From CAYLLN01 sp964384375 (lineage in GTDB: Bacteria; Planctomycetota; Planctomycetia; Pirellulales; Pirellulaceae), in the NCBI GenBank assembly GCA_964384375.1, contig CAYLLN010000026.1, forward strand, positions 1 through 64,000: a stretch of 64,000 nt of DNA. Reading direction: 5' to 3'. This document shows positions 1-9,900 of this stretch, piece after piece. The notes under the pieces were generated by a model. That model worked only from the letters and a program-made list of their open reading frames with translations. It searched no databases and was not told the origin of the DNA. Position 1 is the first letter of the stretch. Each line of letters opens with the position of its first letter. The position numbers were made by a program, and so were the translations under genes.

Positions 1-505
1 CGCATCAAGACTTTTGAGAACAAAGAAAAACGGTTAACGGCGTTAAGTGCCACCCGCCACTCTGCGGCGCGGAAGTGCGGCGTGCGCGATGACGCGTGGA
101 TATCTGTTCCAGCACACGCCCTCCACCTTAGCGATCGCCGGTGCTGTACAACCGCTCGCAAAGATTCTCCACGCACTGCCATCCGGTGACTGGGGAAGGG
201 TCCCTCCAGGCAGCGCGGGAAGAATTTTGGGAACGATAAGTGGGTCCACACAGAAAATACTGCTGCCGGCGACGTGGGAACCTTGTGCTCGCTTCATCCT
301 TTGCGGGAGTGTCGCTTGTGTGCAGCGAATCTGGTCACCGTCAGTTCCTTGCATGAGTCTCTACTGAAACTGTTGCGGCTTCGCCATCGGCGCAGCGAAA
401 CCGGCGGTAAATCGCCTGTTGCCCGGACTTGACGTTCGCGATCGCTCGATCGAGAACAGAAGCTCTGTTCTAATCGACTGCTCTCTGCGCTGAAGGACTT
501 GAATC
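1..505. other. Leading non-coding stretch, no gene recognised
   Basis: Only mutually overlapping ORFs of about 100 codons occur here on both strands, with no recognisable motif or convincing ribosome binding site. A small perfect hairpin (GAACAGA-AGC-TCTGTTC, 454-470) lies just ahead of the rhodanese gene. I see no tRNA or other known RNA. Confidence 0.5.
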
Positions 506-916
506 ATGAAATCACATACGATGTTGACTGCGGCATTAACTCTCTTGCTCGCCGCGCCGCTCCTTTCGGCCGATGAGCCGCTGACGCACACGAAGGATTC
601 TCTGGAAACGGTCAAAGAGAACTTGAAAGCGGGAAAGGCGGTGATCGTCGATGTCCGCGAGGAATCGGAGCGAAAGGAGGCGCACCTGGCCGGATCGATC
701 CACCTGCCGCAGAGCAAGCTGAATGTCGAAAGCGACCTGGTGGAGCTGATCAAGAAGCTGCCCAAAGACAAGGTGATCTACACGCACTGCCGGGCCGGCC
801 GGCGGTCGGTGATCTGCGGCGAGATCCTGAAGAAGCAGGGCTTCGACGTGCGGCCGCTCAAGCAGGGGACCGAGGAGCTGCTCAAGGCTGGGTTTGAAAA
901 GGGGGAAGCGAAGTAA
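506..916 (+). CDS. Secreted single-domain rhodanese-like protein
   Basis: This 136-aa protein has a hydrophobic signal peptide (residues 1-22, ending LLSA before Asp23) followed by one rhodanese fold. The conserved stretches are VIVDVREESE (46-55), the HLAGSIHLPQ segment (60-69) and the active loop HCRAGRRS with Cys95. An arginine-rich CRxGxRS loop is typical of sulfur-transferring single-domain rhodaneses. Export suggests a periplasmic role in thiol or sulfur handling. AAGGA precedes the ATG by 8 nt. The convergent neighbour ends 7 bp downstream. The substrate cannot be deduced. Confidence 0.88.
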   Translation: MKSHTMLTAALTLLLAAPLLSADEPLTHTKDSLETVKENLKAGKAVIVDVREESERKEAHLAGSIHLPQSKLNVESDLVELIKKLPKDKVIYTHCRAGRRSVICGEILKKQGFDVRPLKQGTEELLKAGFEKGEAK

Positions 917-922
917 GTCCGG

Positions 923-2545
923 TCAATGGATGGTGGCACGCTTGAGCCAGCGGCCGGGGAGCTTTCCGTCAGCCGGTGGTTCGTGGATCGGGCAGCCATT
1001 GACGAGGACGTGCTCAAAGCCGCTGCATTCCTGTTGCGGCTGCTGGTAGGTCGCTCGATCGGTCACGGTTGCGGGGTCGAAGACGATCACGTCGGCAAAG
1101 GCCCCTTCGCGGAGGACGCCCCGGTCTGGCAGCCCGAAGCGAACGGCCGACTTGCCGCTGGCCTTGTGAATGGCCGCTTCGAGCGAATGGACGCGGCGGT
1201 CGCGCACCAGCGGCCCGAGCCAGCGCCCCGCAGAGCCGAAGACTCGCGGATGGACGTGCCCACCGGGAAAGTAGATGCCATCGCTGCCGAGAATCGCCAG
1301 GTCGTGCTGAATCAGTGGCTCGACGAGATGGTCCCTCTCGAACGGCCCGAGGACCATGAGCGTCGCGAGATTTGAGTCGATGAGGAGGTCGATCAGTGCT
1401 TCTTCGACGGGCTTGCCGCGCTCGGCGACGAACTGCGCGAGCGTCATGCCCCAAGTAGGTCCCGCCGGCCCGGCGGGACTTGAAGCATCGGCTAGCGAGG
1501 TCCTGCCCGGCAGGCAGGACCTACTGGCCGTACCGGCCGTCCACGCAATCGTGATCTCCTCCAGCGGCACCGCCAGCGCATCGAGGCCCGCCCGGAACCG
1601 TTCGCGAAGCTCCGCCCGGTCGAGATGGCCAATAACCCCCAGCGGTCCCTCGCTCCACACCTCGTACGGCAAGAGGAAATTGAGCATCGTCGAGCCACGT
1701 TGATATGGGTACACCTCAAACGACACATCGACATCCCGCCGGGAAACATCGAGCAGGGCGAGCACCTCCTGCACTTCCTGCTCGCTCGAACCCTTGAGGT
1801 GCGAAATGTGGACTTTCACGCCGGCCCGGCGACCGATTTCAATCGCTTCGCGCAAAGCAGGGAGGAGGCCGAGCTTGTAGCGAACGTGCGTGACGTACAG
1901 GCCACCGTAGGGAGCGATCGCCGTGCAGGCATTCACGATCTCGTCGGTACTGGCCCAATGCTGCTCGATGTAGTCGAGGCCGGTCGAGAGACCAACCGCT
2001 CCCGCCTCCATGCCGGCGCGGATCTCCTCCCGAATCAGCCGCATCTGAAAGTCGTCGGGGGGCCGCCGGCAGCCGAACCCGCAGGCCAGGGCCCGCACGT
2101 TGGCGTACGGCACATGGAACGCCGCGTTTTGTACGTTCCGGCCGTCGAGCAGAGCCATGTAGTCGGCCAGCGACCGCCAGCCGGTGTAGGCAGAAAGAAT
2201 CAGGCCATTGAGCGACCGCAGGTAATGCAGCCACGCCCGCCAGTTATGCTCGCTGACCGGAGCGTAGCTGATGCCGTCGGCCATCAGCACTTCGGTCGTG
2301 AAGCCCTGACTCGTTTTCCACGTTTGATGCGGGGAAATGAGCATCCAGCCGTCGCTATGGTTGTGAACGTCGATCAGGCCGGGCGCGACGATGCGGGCCG
2401 TGCAGTCGATCGTGCGGCGGGCCTGTGCGCCTGCGAGTTTGCCAATCGCCGTGATGCGATCGCCGCGGATGCCGACGTCGGCGGCAAATCGCGGGCTGCT
2501 GGTGCCATCGATGACCGTTCCACCGGAAAGTACAAAATCGAACAA
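923..2545 (-). CDS. N-acyl-D-amino-acid deacylase (D-aminoacylase family amidohydrolase)
   Basis: This 540-aa cytosolic metal-dependent amidohydrolase would remove N-acyl groups from D-amino acids, or act on a related substrate. It shows the N-terminal beta-sandwich start (LSGGTVIDG), the metal-binding HNHSD box (61-65), THVRYK, HISHLKG, and a C-terminal FADVIVFDP segment typical of the family. The start is TTG at 2545 with GTGAGG about 7 nt upstream. Residues about 341-364, between EEITIAWTA and WGMTLAQFVAERG, are encoded by a 70-bp double-hairpin repeat (1455-1524). The family has a short loop there, so the insertion is foreign yet keeps the frame open. Confidence 0.85.
   Translation of the reverse strand: MFDFVLSGGTVIDGTSSPRFAADVGIRGDRITAIGKLAGAQARRTIDCTARIVAPGLIDVHNHSDGWMLISPHQTWKTSQGFTTEVLMADGISYAPVSEHNWRAWLHYLRSLNGLILSAYTGWRSLADYMALLDGRNVQNAAFHVPYANVRALACGFGCRRPPDDFQMRLIREEIRAGMEAGAVGLSTGLDYIEQHWASTDEIVNACTAIAPYGGLYVTHVRYKLGLLPALREAIEIGRRAGVKVHISHLKGSSEQEVQEVLALLDVSRRDVDVSFEVYPYQRGSTMLNFLLPYEVWSEGPLGVIGHLDRAELRERFRAGLDALAVPLEEITIAWTAGTASRSCLPGRTSLADASSPAGPAGPTWGMTLAQFVAERGKPVEEALIDLLIDSNLATLMVLGPFERDHLVEPLIQHDLAILGSDGIYFPGGHVHPRVFGSAGRWLGPLVRDRRVHSLEAAIHKASGKSAVRFGLPDRGVLREGAFADVIVFDPATVTDRATYQQPQQECSGFEHVLVNGCPIHEPPADGKLPGRWLKRATIH
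1455..1524. repeat. REPIN-like double hairpin inserted inside a coding gene
   Basis: The element is bounded by GTAGGTCC and GGACCTAC. It contains two hairpins, GTCCCGCCG-GCC-CGGCGGGAC and GTCCTGCC-CGGCA-GGCAGGAC, separated by a 20-nt unpaired segment. It lies entirely inside the deacylase gene and is translated as a Ser/Pro/Ala/Gly-rich insert. Related GTAGGT..ACCTAC arms bound the repeat at 12693-12842. Confidence 0.8.
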
Positions 2546-2656
2546 AGTGCGACCTCACTGCATTGTGAAATTACAGCGTTGTAACAATCCGTTGCCCAGC
2601 AGGGCTGGAAAGCGACAATTGTAGTCGTTGCCAGCCAGATTCGAGAGGAGCCGCCC

Positions 2657-3286
2657 ATGAGTCGCCGCGCATCGCTGCTTGCCTCCCTCGCCGGCGGAAT
2701 TGCGTACGCTGCCCTGGCCGCTGCGGCGCTCTACTATGCCAACGACTGGTGGCAAAGCGGTATCATGACCGTCTCGATCCTCGCCTGGTTGGGAGGCATG
2801 CTGGCAGCGATTTACGGCTTGCCCGAACGGCGGCCGTTGGTGGTGTGGGCCTTGATTGCCTCGCTGCTGTATATCGTTTTCGCCCTCGGTCCGTGGTTTC
2901 GGGGCAACGTCGGGCCCTGGCTGGTCACGAGTCAGGCCCTCGCACATGTCGAGACAAAATGGCTCGGTCGCCAGCTGCCGCAGCAGTTCCAGGCCATTCA
3001 ACCGGTCTGGACGACGTCGTATCCCACCGTCTATGGGTCGGGCAATCCTACGACATCGAGCTTTGTTTACACGATGGGCTCATCCACCGTGCTAATGCCA
3101 TCAGGTGCACTGCCCGGTCGCTTTGCCGAAATCGGACACTGGCTCTTTGCGTGGGTGGCTGCTGGAATTGGAGGATTCGCTGCGGCGTGGATGTCGCGTC
3201 GCCGATCCGACGAAGCCCTGACCAGTGGTCAGGGTTTACGGCCAACCACCCCGACCACTGCCGCTGGTAACGAGGTGGCGCCATGA
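2657..3286 (+). CDS. Membrane protein of unknown function, first of a tandem pair
   Basis: This 209-aa protein has four likely membrane segments: three in the N-terminal 85 residues (around 10-30, 37-57 and 63-83) and one near 160-182. A Ser/Thr/Tyr-rich extracytoplasmic segment lies between the third and fourth. AGAGGAG precedes the ATG. Its layout and several motifs (LGPWFRGNVG, then W..S...G) match the next gene (LAPWLQSHVG), so the two are a local duplication. The ATGA overlap with that gene implies translational coupling. I do not recognise a family. Confidence 0.75.
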   Translation: MSRRASLLASLAGGIAYAALAAAALYYANDWWQSGIMTVSILAWLGGMLAAIYGLPERRPLVVWALIASLLYIVFALGPWFRGNVGPWLVTSQALAHVETKWLGRQLPQQFQAIQPVWTTSYPTVYGSGNPTTSSFVYTMGSSTVLMPSGALPGRFAEIGHWLFAWVAAGIGGFAAAWMSRRRSDEALTSGQGLRPTTPTTAAGNEVAP

Positions 3287-3870
3287 GCCTCCGGTTCTCG
3301 CTCCTGGGACTCTTGGGGCTCGTGACGCTGGCCAGCCTCGGCTGTGCGGCCCTTGTGCAGCCCGGACCGCGCTGGCTCAGCGTGCTGGTGACGCTGACCG
3401 TGGCTGCCATCATCTGGCAATCGTTGCGGGTAGTGCTCTTAGCGGGTCCGTCGCGGGCCGCCGCGACGGGCTGGTTGCTCTTTGCGATTGGCTATCTCGC
3501 CCTGGTTTTGGCTCCGTGGCTGCAATCACATGTTGGTCAGCAACTGCTTTCGACGCGGTCGCTGGCCTATGCCCAAGTGAATTGGCGCAAAGAAGACCCG
3601 GCCTCGTTCGTCACCACGGTCCAGCCCGTCAGCGTTTGGAGCGATTCGGGGACCATCGATTGGAACGGCATCGTGGATGGAACGTCGAGCATCGCTGTCG
3701 GCGGCAGTGGCTTTGCATTCGTTCCCTATCCGCTGCAAGTCACGCAGCCAGGAAACATCAATTACTTTCAGCTCTCCGGGCAGTGGCTCTTTGCCTGGAT
3801 CGCCGGCTGGATGGGTGCGACGATTGCCGTGCAGTGTCAGCGCCGCGGCACAAGCAAGGAACCCCGCTGA
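3283..3870 (+). CDS. Membrane protein of unknown function, second of a tandem pair
   Basis: The 195-aa product has the same architecture as its upstream neighbour: three N-terminal hydrophobic segments, a polar loop with a tryptophan-containing patch (about residues 85-155), and a final membrane segment QWLFAWIAGWMGATIAV. It starts at an ATG overlapping the previous stop (ATGA) with GAGGTGG upstream. The pair may form a heteromeric membrane complex; this is inference from duplication and coupling only. Confidence 0.75.
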   Translation: MSLRFSLLGLLGLVTLASLGCAALVQPGPRWLSVLVTLTVAAIIWQSLRVVLLAGPSRAAATGWLLFAIGYLALVLAPWLQSHVGQQLLSTRSLAYAQVNWRKEDPASFVTTVQPVSVWSDSGTIDWNGIVDGTSSIAVGGSGFAFVPYPLQVTQPGNINYFQLSGQWLFAWIAGWMGATIAVQCQRRGTSKEPR

Positions 3871-3918
3871 AGGCCGGCCAGCCTAGTAAATGGTTGTTCA
3901 CATTCTGCGGTCCCCCGT

Positions 3919-3948
3919 TTGACAGCTTGCAGGCAACGAGCGTATCAT
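3919..3948 (+). promoter_or_regulatory. Sigma70-type promoter for the zinc-finger/lspA pair
   Basis: TTGACA (3919-3924) is followed after 18 nt by TATCAT (3943-3948). It lies about 90 bp upstream of the start at 4040. The -35 is a perfect match to the sigma70 consensus and the -10 matches five of six positions. Confidence 0.6.
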
Positions 3949-4039
3949 AACAAGGCTATATTCGCCCAATCGACGATCTGGACGACCTGCCTGACGCCAC
4001 CTTTGCCTGATGAGGAGCTGTGCTGTGGGAGTTGCCGCG

Positions 4040-4411
4040 ATGAAGAAGACGGAGGCTAAGGAATTCAAGCAGATGCTTCTGTCGCTCCGGTCGCGGCTGC
4101 GAGGGGATGTGTCGGCGCTGGCGGATTCGGCTCTTCGCAAGACGCGGAGCGAGTCGTCGGGCGACTTGTCGAGCATGCCGATTCACATGGCGGACGTGGG
4201 GACCGACGCCTTCGAGCAAGAGTTCACGCTGAGCCTGATGGAGCACGACGGCAGTGCTCTGGAGCAGATCGAAGCTGCTCTTGAACGGATCGAAGACGGG
4301 GTCTATGGTGTCTGCGTCGAGTGCGAGACCAAGATCCCCAAAGCCCGCCTCCAGGTGCTCCCGCACACTCCCCACTGTGTCAAGTGCGCCGAAAAAGTCA
4401 CCGCCCACTAG
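4040..4411 (+). CDS. DksA/TraR-type C4 zinc-finger protein
   Basis: This 123-aa protein has a long N-terminal helical region and a C-terminal C4 zinc finger with Cys92, Cys95, Cys113 and Cys116 (CVEC...CVKC). The segment ALERIEDGVYGVCVEC is the family hallmark. DksA-like proteins bind the RNA polymerase secondary channel and adjust transcription, often with (p)ppGpp; many small planctomycete members are uncharacterised. I prefer the ATG at 4040 because GGGAG lies 8 nt upstream; the longer frame from 4010 has no such site. lspA overlaps its 3' end. Confidence 0.85.
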   Translation: MKKTEAKEFKQMLLSLRSRLRGDVSALADSALRKTRSESSGDLSSMPIHMADVGTDAFEQEFTLSLMEHDGSALEQIEAALERIEDGVYGVCVECETKIPKARLQVLPHTPHCVKCAEKVTAH

Positions 4412-5039
4412 CTCAACAGTTGAGCGTTCGCCCGTCGGCCCGGTTCCGCGCAATCGGCTGATTGTCTTTTTCGCCATCGCCATTGTCGGCTGCGGCATCG
4501 ACCTGTTCACGAAGCAGTCGATGTTTGATTGGCTCGGCCTGCCGGCGGGATTCACCGACGGGAGCAACCCGGCCAATGCCGCCCGCTGGCGCGGCGATGA
4601 AAATCTCTCGCACCTCTGGTGGCTCGTCGAAGGGCGGCTCGGAGTGCAGACCTCGGTCAATACTGGTGCCTTGTTTGGTATGGCGCCGGGGTACTGGTGG
4701 GTCTTTGCCACGCTCTCGTTCGTGGCGATCATCGGCATCTTCACTTGGCTCTTTGTTTTCCGGGCAGCGCACGATCGTTGGCTGACGGTGGCTCTCGGCT
4801 CGATCACCGGCGGCATTCTCGGCAACTTGCACGATCGGCTCGGCCTGTGGGACTCGACCGGTCTGCGGCCGGAGTTTCAGCACGGTGTCCGCGACTGGAT
4901 TCTATTCGTCTGGCCGGAAGTGAAGCTGCAGATGTTCAATCCGTGGCCCAACTTCAACATTGCCGACAGCCTGCTCGTGACGGGAGCGATCATGCTCGTC
5001 GTCCATGCCCTCGTTTGGCGAGAGAAGCGACTGTGTTGA
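4377..5039 (+). CDS. lspA: Lipoprotein signal peptidase (signal peptidase II)
   Basis: LspA is the inner-membrane aspartyl protease that removes lipoprotein signal peptides. The family signatures are present in order: NTGALFGMAPG, GGILGNLHDRLG with one catalytic Asp, and FNIADSLLVTGA with the other, plus four hydrophobic helices. The protein is about 220 aa if started at GTG 4377; an in-frame ATG at 4305 is the alternative. No start codon exists between 4379 and the first membrane helix, so the gene must overlap the upstream zinc-finger gene in another frame. Confidence 0.88.
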   Translation: MSSAPKKSPPTSSTVERSPVGPVPRNRLIVFFAIAIVGCGIDLFTKQSMFDWLGLPAGFTDGSNPANAARWRGDENLSHLWWLVEGRLGVQTSVNTGALFGMAPGYWWVFATLSFVAIIGIFTWLFVFRAAHDRWLTVALGSITGGILGNLHDRLGLWDSTGLRPEFQHGVRDWILFVWPEVKLQMFNPWPNFNIADSLLVTGAIMLVVHALVWREKRLC

Positions 5040-5063
5040 TTTTCAAGAGGTTGGAACGGGTTT

Positions 5064-5850
5064 TTAGGGGGCGAACTTCGGATTCCACGGGGTGTTGTTC
5101 TTGAGCATCGTGTTGAGGATCGTGAGCAGCTTGCGCATGCAAGCGGTGAGGATCAGTTTGGCGGACTTGCCGGCCGCCTCCAGTCGATCAGCGAAGCGTT
5201 TCAGGATGGGATTGAAGCGGCGTCCGGTGAGGGCCGCCATGTAGAGGGCGGTGCGGACGCTGGCGCGGCCACCACGGACTTTGCGTTGTCCGGCGTACTG
5301 ACCGCTGTCGCAGTTGAAGGGCGCGAGTCCTGCTAGCGCCGCGATCGCCTGGCGGTTGAGCTTGCCGAGTTCCGGCAGTTCCGCGACGAGGGTGGCGCTG
5401 GTCACGGCTCCAATCCCTGGGACGGATTCGAGCAGTAGAGCTTTCTGCCGCCAGTCATCGTCGGACTCGATGAGCTTGGCGATCGCCGCGTCGAGCTCGT
5501 CGATCTGCTTTTGGAGCACGTCGATGACCTTCTGGATGCTCTTGCGGGTCAGTTTGTATTCCGCCATGTGGAGGCGGTTGCGTTCCATGGTGCGAAGCTG
5601 CAGGAGCTGCCGGCGGCGCGCCACGAAAGCATCGAGTTCCGCCCGTTTCTCCGGGCATTTCTCGCACGGCCGCGGCTGGATCTTCTGGGCGAACAGAGCC
5701 AACACTTCGGCGTCGAGGCGATCCGTTTTTGCCCAGCGTCCCAAGGCCTTGGCAAAGTCGCGAACTTGCCGCAGGTTGACAATGGCGACTTCGCATCCCG
5801 CGTTCTGACGGAATCGGGAGTACCTTCCATGACACAGGCCCTGTCTTGCG
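5064..5850 (-). pseudogene. IS110-family transposase relic, N-terminus lost
   Basis: The reading frame from about 5820 down to 5064 gives VRDFAKALGRWAKTDRLDAE, a coiled segment, and the C-terminal transposase_20 region (LLESVPGIGAVTSATLVAEL and GLAPFNCDSGQYAGQRKVRG), ending LKNNTPWNPKFAP. Upstream, VMEGT (like the VMEATG motif) is in a different frame, so there is a frameshift or small deletion near 5820. The N-terminal DEDD catalytic start expected of IS110 enzymes is absent. It is therefore inactive. It sits directly behind lspA. Confidence 0.8.
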
Positions 5851-5978
5851 GATGCGAGCTCGCGCTGTTGCGCGGTGCGCGGCTCTGACGACTGTTCGGG
5901 CTGGGTGTAGGGAGCCGACGACGATCTTGCTTCTCTCCGGCCTTGGTTGTGCCGCGAGGAGAACGATCTGCCGCCGGC

Positions 5979-6014
5979 CGCAACGAGCGGGGCTGCGCAG
6001 CCCCGCTCGTTGCG
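5979..6014. repeat. 36-bp perfect palindrome
   Basis: Two 18-nt arms (left arm beginning CGCAACGAGCGGGGC) meet without a loop at 5996/5997. The core CGAGCGGGG resembles the GGCGAGCGGGG head of the element at 57234-57317. It lies in the gap between the IS110 relic and the Nif3-like gene. Confidence 0.85.
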
Positions 6015-6066
6015 AGGTCTATTGAACTGAGAAATCCTCTCTTAGGGAACATACAAGGAGGAGGCA

Positions 6067-6100
6067 ACCAGGGGCCAGGAGTCAGGAGTCAGGGGGCAGA
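6067..6100. repeat. CAGGAGTCAGGA-type low-complexity repeat
   Basis: Iterations of CAGGAGTCAGG lie in the 5850-6148 gap, which otherwise contains only the palindrome above and no gene. The same text occurs at 7938-7978, 10548-10602 and, shortened, at 36558-36573. Confidence 0.75.
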
Positions 6101-6148
6101 AGACGGAGGAAAGCTCGCTCGCGAAGGCCACGCGGTCTCAGCCTCTTC

Positions 6149-6943
6149 TTACAGCCACGTCAGCGGATCTCGTTCGTCGCGACTCGGCCAGACAGTGAGT
6201 GCCGGGAACTGCCGGGCGATGGCCGCGGCGAGACTCTCCACACCGAAGCGCTCGCTGGCGTAGTGGCCTACCAAGATCATCGTCGCGCCTCGCGCCGCTG
6301 CTTCGTAGGCCGTATGCAAACGGGCCTCGCCGGTGACGAACAGCTCGCACCCTGCTCGAATTGACGCATCGAGCAAGTCGCCGGCGCTACCGCAGGCGAC
6401 GGCGATACGTTCGATCGGCCGCTGCAATTCTCCCACGACATGCAGGCCGCCGATCTTTAGGAACGTCTTGAGTCGTGCCGCCACTTGCCCCAGTGTTTGT
6501 GGTAGTAGGAGCCGGCCTTGGCGACCGACGCCAATGCGCGGGTCGTCCGCCGACGGCTGCAGCGGCGCGATCTCCGCCAGGCCAATGCCGCGAGCGAGCT
6601 GCTCGTTGATTCCCTCGGCTGCCGAATCGAATGCCGTGTGGGAACTGTAGATCGCGACACCCGCACGTAAGAGGTCCAGCAGCAGCCGGCCGGTCGGTTC
6701 CTCGGTCGTGATCCTGTTGAGCGGACGAAATGGTAAAGGGTGGTGCGTAACGATGAGTTCCATACGCTCCCGAATCGCTTCGGCCGCCACCGCCGGCGTG
6801 ATGGTGAGGCAGGTCATCACTCGCCGAACTTCCGCCAGCCGATCGCCGACGAGCAGACCGACATTGTCCCAGTCCGCTGCCAAGTGCGGCGGAGAATGCG
6901 ATTCGAGAAACGCACAGAGATCGGCGACGGTCATGGATTTCAT
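6149..6943 (-). CDS. Nif3-like dinuclear metal-centre protein
   Basis: This 264-aa protein belongs to the NIF3/DUF34 (YbgI-like) family. It shows DWDNVGLLVG (24-33), the metal-binding VTHHPLPF (66-72) and the C-terminal metal ligand region VGHYASERFG. Family members form toroidal hexamers with two metals per subunit; the reaction is poorly defined (a GTP cyclohydrolase I type 2 role has been proposed). The ATG at 6943 overlaps the upstream stop (ATGA). A second in-frame ATG at 6934 has a better-spaced GGAG. Confidence 0.85.
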   Translation of the reverse strand: MKSMTVADLCAFLESHSPPHLAADWDNVGLLVGDRLAEVRRVMTCLTITPAVAAEAIRERMELIVTHHPLPFRPLNRITTEEPTGRLLLDLLRAGVAIYSSHTAFDSAAEGINEQLARGIGLAEIAPLQPSADDPRIGVGRQGRLLLPQTLGQVAARLKTFLKIGGLHVVGELQRPIERIAVACGSAGDLLDASIRAGCELFVTGEARLHTAYEAAARGATMILVGHYASERFGVESLAAAIARQFPALTVWPSRDERDPLTWL

Positions 6944-9900
6944 CTCCGTCCCGGCAGGCGAATCTTGTCGATGCCGTTGAGTTGGAACTCGAAGGGGCGG
7001 GCCCCTTCCACATCGAACAAGCCGGTTCGAAGCCAATACCGCCATTTGCTGGCCGCCCCGTAGGAACTTGGTTGGCCGGGGACCGTGCGGTACCAGAGTT
7101 CGGCGTCGGCCCGGCCGTCCCCTTCGAGCGAGAGAACTTCCTTGTCGCTGGTGTAGGTGATCCGCGGAGCATGCACGGTAAAGTTCTTCCCCTCGACCAC
7201 CGTGTTGCCGCTGGCGCTCGCCTCAATCCACGCTGGCTGACCGGCCGGAGCCATCTCAGTAACCGTGAGCCGCTCGCTGGTCATGAGAACCCCTTTCTCG
7301 CCGAGATCCTCCAGGCGATTTACCTCCACACGCGTGTCCCAGTCGTTCACCGGAGCGAACGTCGTCCGGACGAGCCGCTGCACCTGGATTTCTCGCTTTG
7401 CAAGGTCGCCGACAATCTCGCCTTCAAACGAGACGAAAATGTAGTTGAGCTTGGGCGGTGTATTAGGGTCGGCAGGAGTCGTGGCAGGCAACGACGTCTC
7501 GGCCGGACCGGGAAGCCCCTTGCCCACGCGCGTGCTGCTCAGCCAGCCGGGACCGGCAGCATAGAGCGATCCGGCGGCCCGGTCGATCACGAGGTCGCGA
7601 ACCTGAAGCTGGTCATAGGATTGCTGCTCGCCGCGCTCATCGACGCTTCGGCTGACGACATGCACGCCACCGTCGAGCTTCAGCTTGCCCAAATCGGCCG
7701 TGGCGTTTTCCATATCAGCGAAGTTGATCGGCGTCGAGAGTGTCGCCTCTAGCTTCTTGCAGGTGGCAACTTGCGTCTTGGTCCTAGCCTGTACGTCGCC
7801 GGTGATCTCCGCGGTCTGCCCGTCGAAAGTGAGTCCTTCTTGCCAGACAATATTGATCGGACCGGTGGGCATCGTTAGCGTTCCCGCTGCACTGGGCTTC
7901 TGAGCCCTGAACGCCGACCCCGGAACCTTTGTCGTTACCTCCTGGCTCCTGATTCCTGCCCCCTGATTCCTGATCTCCACGGCCGGCACCTTCGCCTCGC
8001 CCGGCCCCTCGATCCAGAGGCGGTTCTCGTCCCGGACGAGGTGGATCGCATTGCCAGCCAGCGACATGCCGCGACCGCCAACTTCAGCCGGTTGACCGAT
8101 AATGTCGATTTTGCCTGGCCCGCTGACGCCGCCGCGCAGCTCAAGCAGATCGCCGGCCATGTGAATTGGCTGCTGCCCCGGTTCGGGAGTGCGGGGCTCG
8201 TCGAGCGAGACGTGGCCACGAATCGTAAGATTCTCGAGGTTCATCTCCTCCCCGGCTCGCACGATCTGCATCTGAATCAAGTCGCCGGCCAGGTCGAAAT
8301 GTTGTAACGACGGGAGTCGTTTGGCCGGCATCGGCTCGTCGGTGTGCGAGTGGGCCGCGGGATCGACTGGACCAATCGGCGGCAGCGGCTTCGGCTTGGG
8401 CTCTTGGGGAATTGCCGGCAGATGCACGAACCACGACTCCAGCCGCGTCGTGCGCACATTGAGTCGGGGTGAGTCGAGCTTCACGCTCCCCAGCGCGAGC
8501 AACCGATCGGGCAAGATCGTGAACTGCCTCTTCCCTTCTTTGTCCTCGGTCTTCTGATTTCTCTCGGCAGGCGAGACGCCTGCCCCACGCCGCTCCACTT
8601 CCCGCACCCACAGATGGACCTCGCGGGCGGCGAATTGTCCGAGCATCTCCGAACCCAGCGACGCGTTCTCCACCACGGAGATCACGTGCGTCTCGCCGTC
8701 GGGCTGAATGCGAAGATCCTTATCCCAATTGGCCGTGATGAATTGCCTTGCCGGTCCCACCCCTTGGGCAAACTTCAGACGCCCGGTTCCTGCTGCCCAC
8801 ATGCGGCCGAGACGACCCGGCTCGGCCATTTCGTATTCCAACTCGCGGGCGACAAACTCGTTGTCTTGCTGTACGAGCGAGACCGACGAATTGGCCGACG
8901 CGGGCTTAAGGACGAGTCGCCGCTTGGGGACCACGTATTCAATCTCACCGGCGACGATGCGCGTCGCTTGCGACGGCGCTTCAAGCGTCACCGGATTCCC
9001 CTTCGCCACCATTCGCTCCAGCCGATTGGCCAGGGAATCCTTGGACGAAACGGATGTTGCTGCCTCCGCTTCGGTCTTTCCCGAGTCCGTTGGACTTTTC
9101 TCGGAATCCGCCAGCACCAGCAAGAGTTGCCGGCAGGTGAGCTTATCAGGCAAGCCGCTCGGGTTGATCCGCAGCACCTCGACACCGTCGTCGAACAGGG
9201 CCGTGCTGTTGGTCACGTCGAACACAAATGGACCCTGGCACGTGACCTCCAGCGGCGCGTCGCTTTGGCTCGCTTTCCCTGCCCCCGGCATTGCGGGCAA
9301 CAGGCCCTGTCCCTTCATCTCCAAATGCAAGTGTTCGATTTTTGCAAGCGTCAGCGAACGCACTCCCCCGATGCCGGAACTGGGATCTTCGGGGTCCTTC
9401 GGCAGCAGGGCGATGGTCAGGTCGCGGCCCCGTCCGTGGCTCGCGCCGAAGTTGAATACGACTTCATGCGGCGTGAAGACTCGCTGCCGGTCGATCTGAA
9501 TGTTCCGCGTCGTCAGATGTAACTCATCGCCGGCCCCGGGCGAGGTTTCCGGGCTGCGGATCGTAATCTCGCCCGGCAGACGCCCGCCAATCAGCCGGCC
9601 CACTTCAGCCCGCTGAATATCGATAGCCTTGTCGAACTGGATCATCGCCCCTTGTGGCGATTGCAGCACGATGGGCCGCCGCGGCTGGCCCGCGCCCCCT
9701 TCCGCATAAAAGATCAGCGTGCAAGGCATCAGCTCCAGGCGGCCGTCCGGCGTCGGCTGGTAATCCTTCACAAGGAGCGTGCAGGCGTCGGTCTCGACGA
9801 TTTTGGGATTATCGAGTTCCCACGATCCGGGCGGAAAGAGCCGGGCCAGATCGGTCTGCGTTTCCGGCGAAGGAGCCGGGGCGGCGGATTGGTCGCCGCC

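Noticed and set aside
43..367. Overlapping ORFs of about 100 codons on both strands
   Set aside because: They are complementary frames in GC-rich DNA with no motif, signal peptide or convincing ribosome binding site.
1625..2584. 319-codon plus-strand ORF
   Set aside because: Antisense to the deacylase; no family motif.
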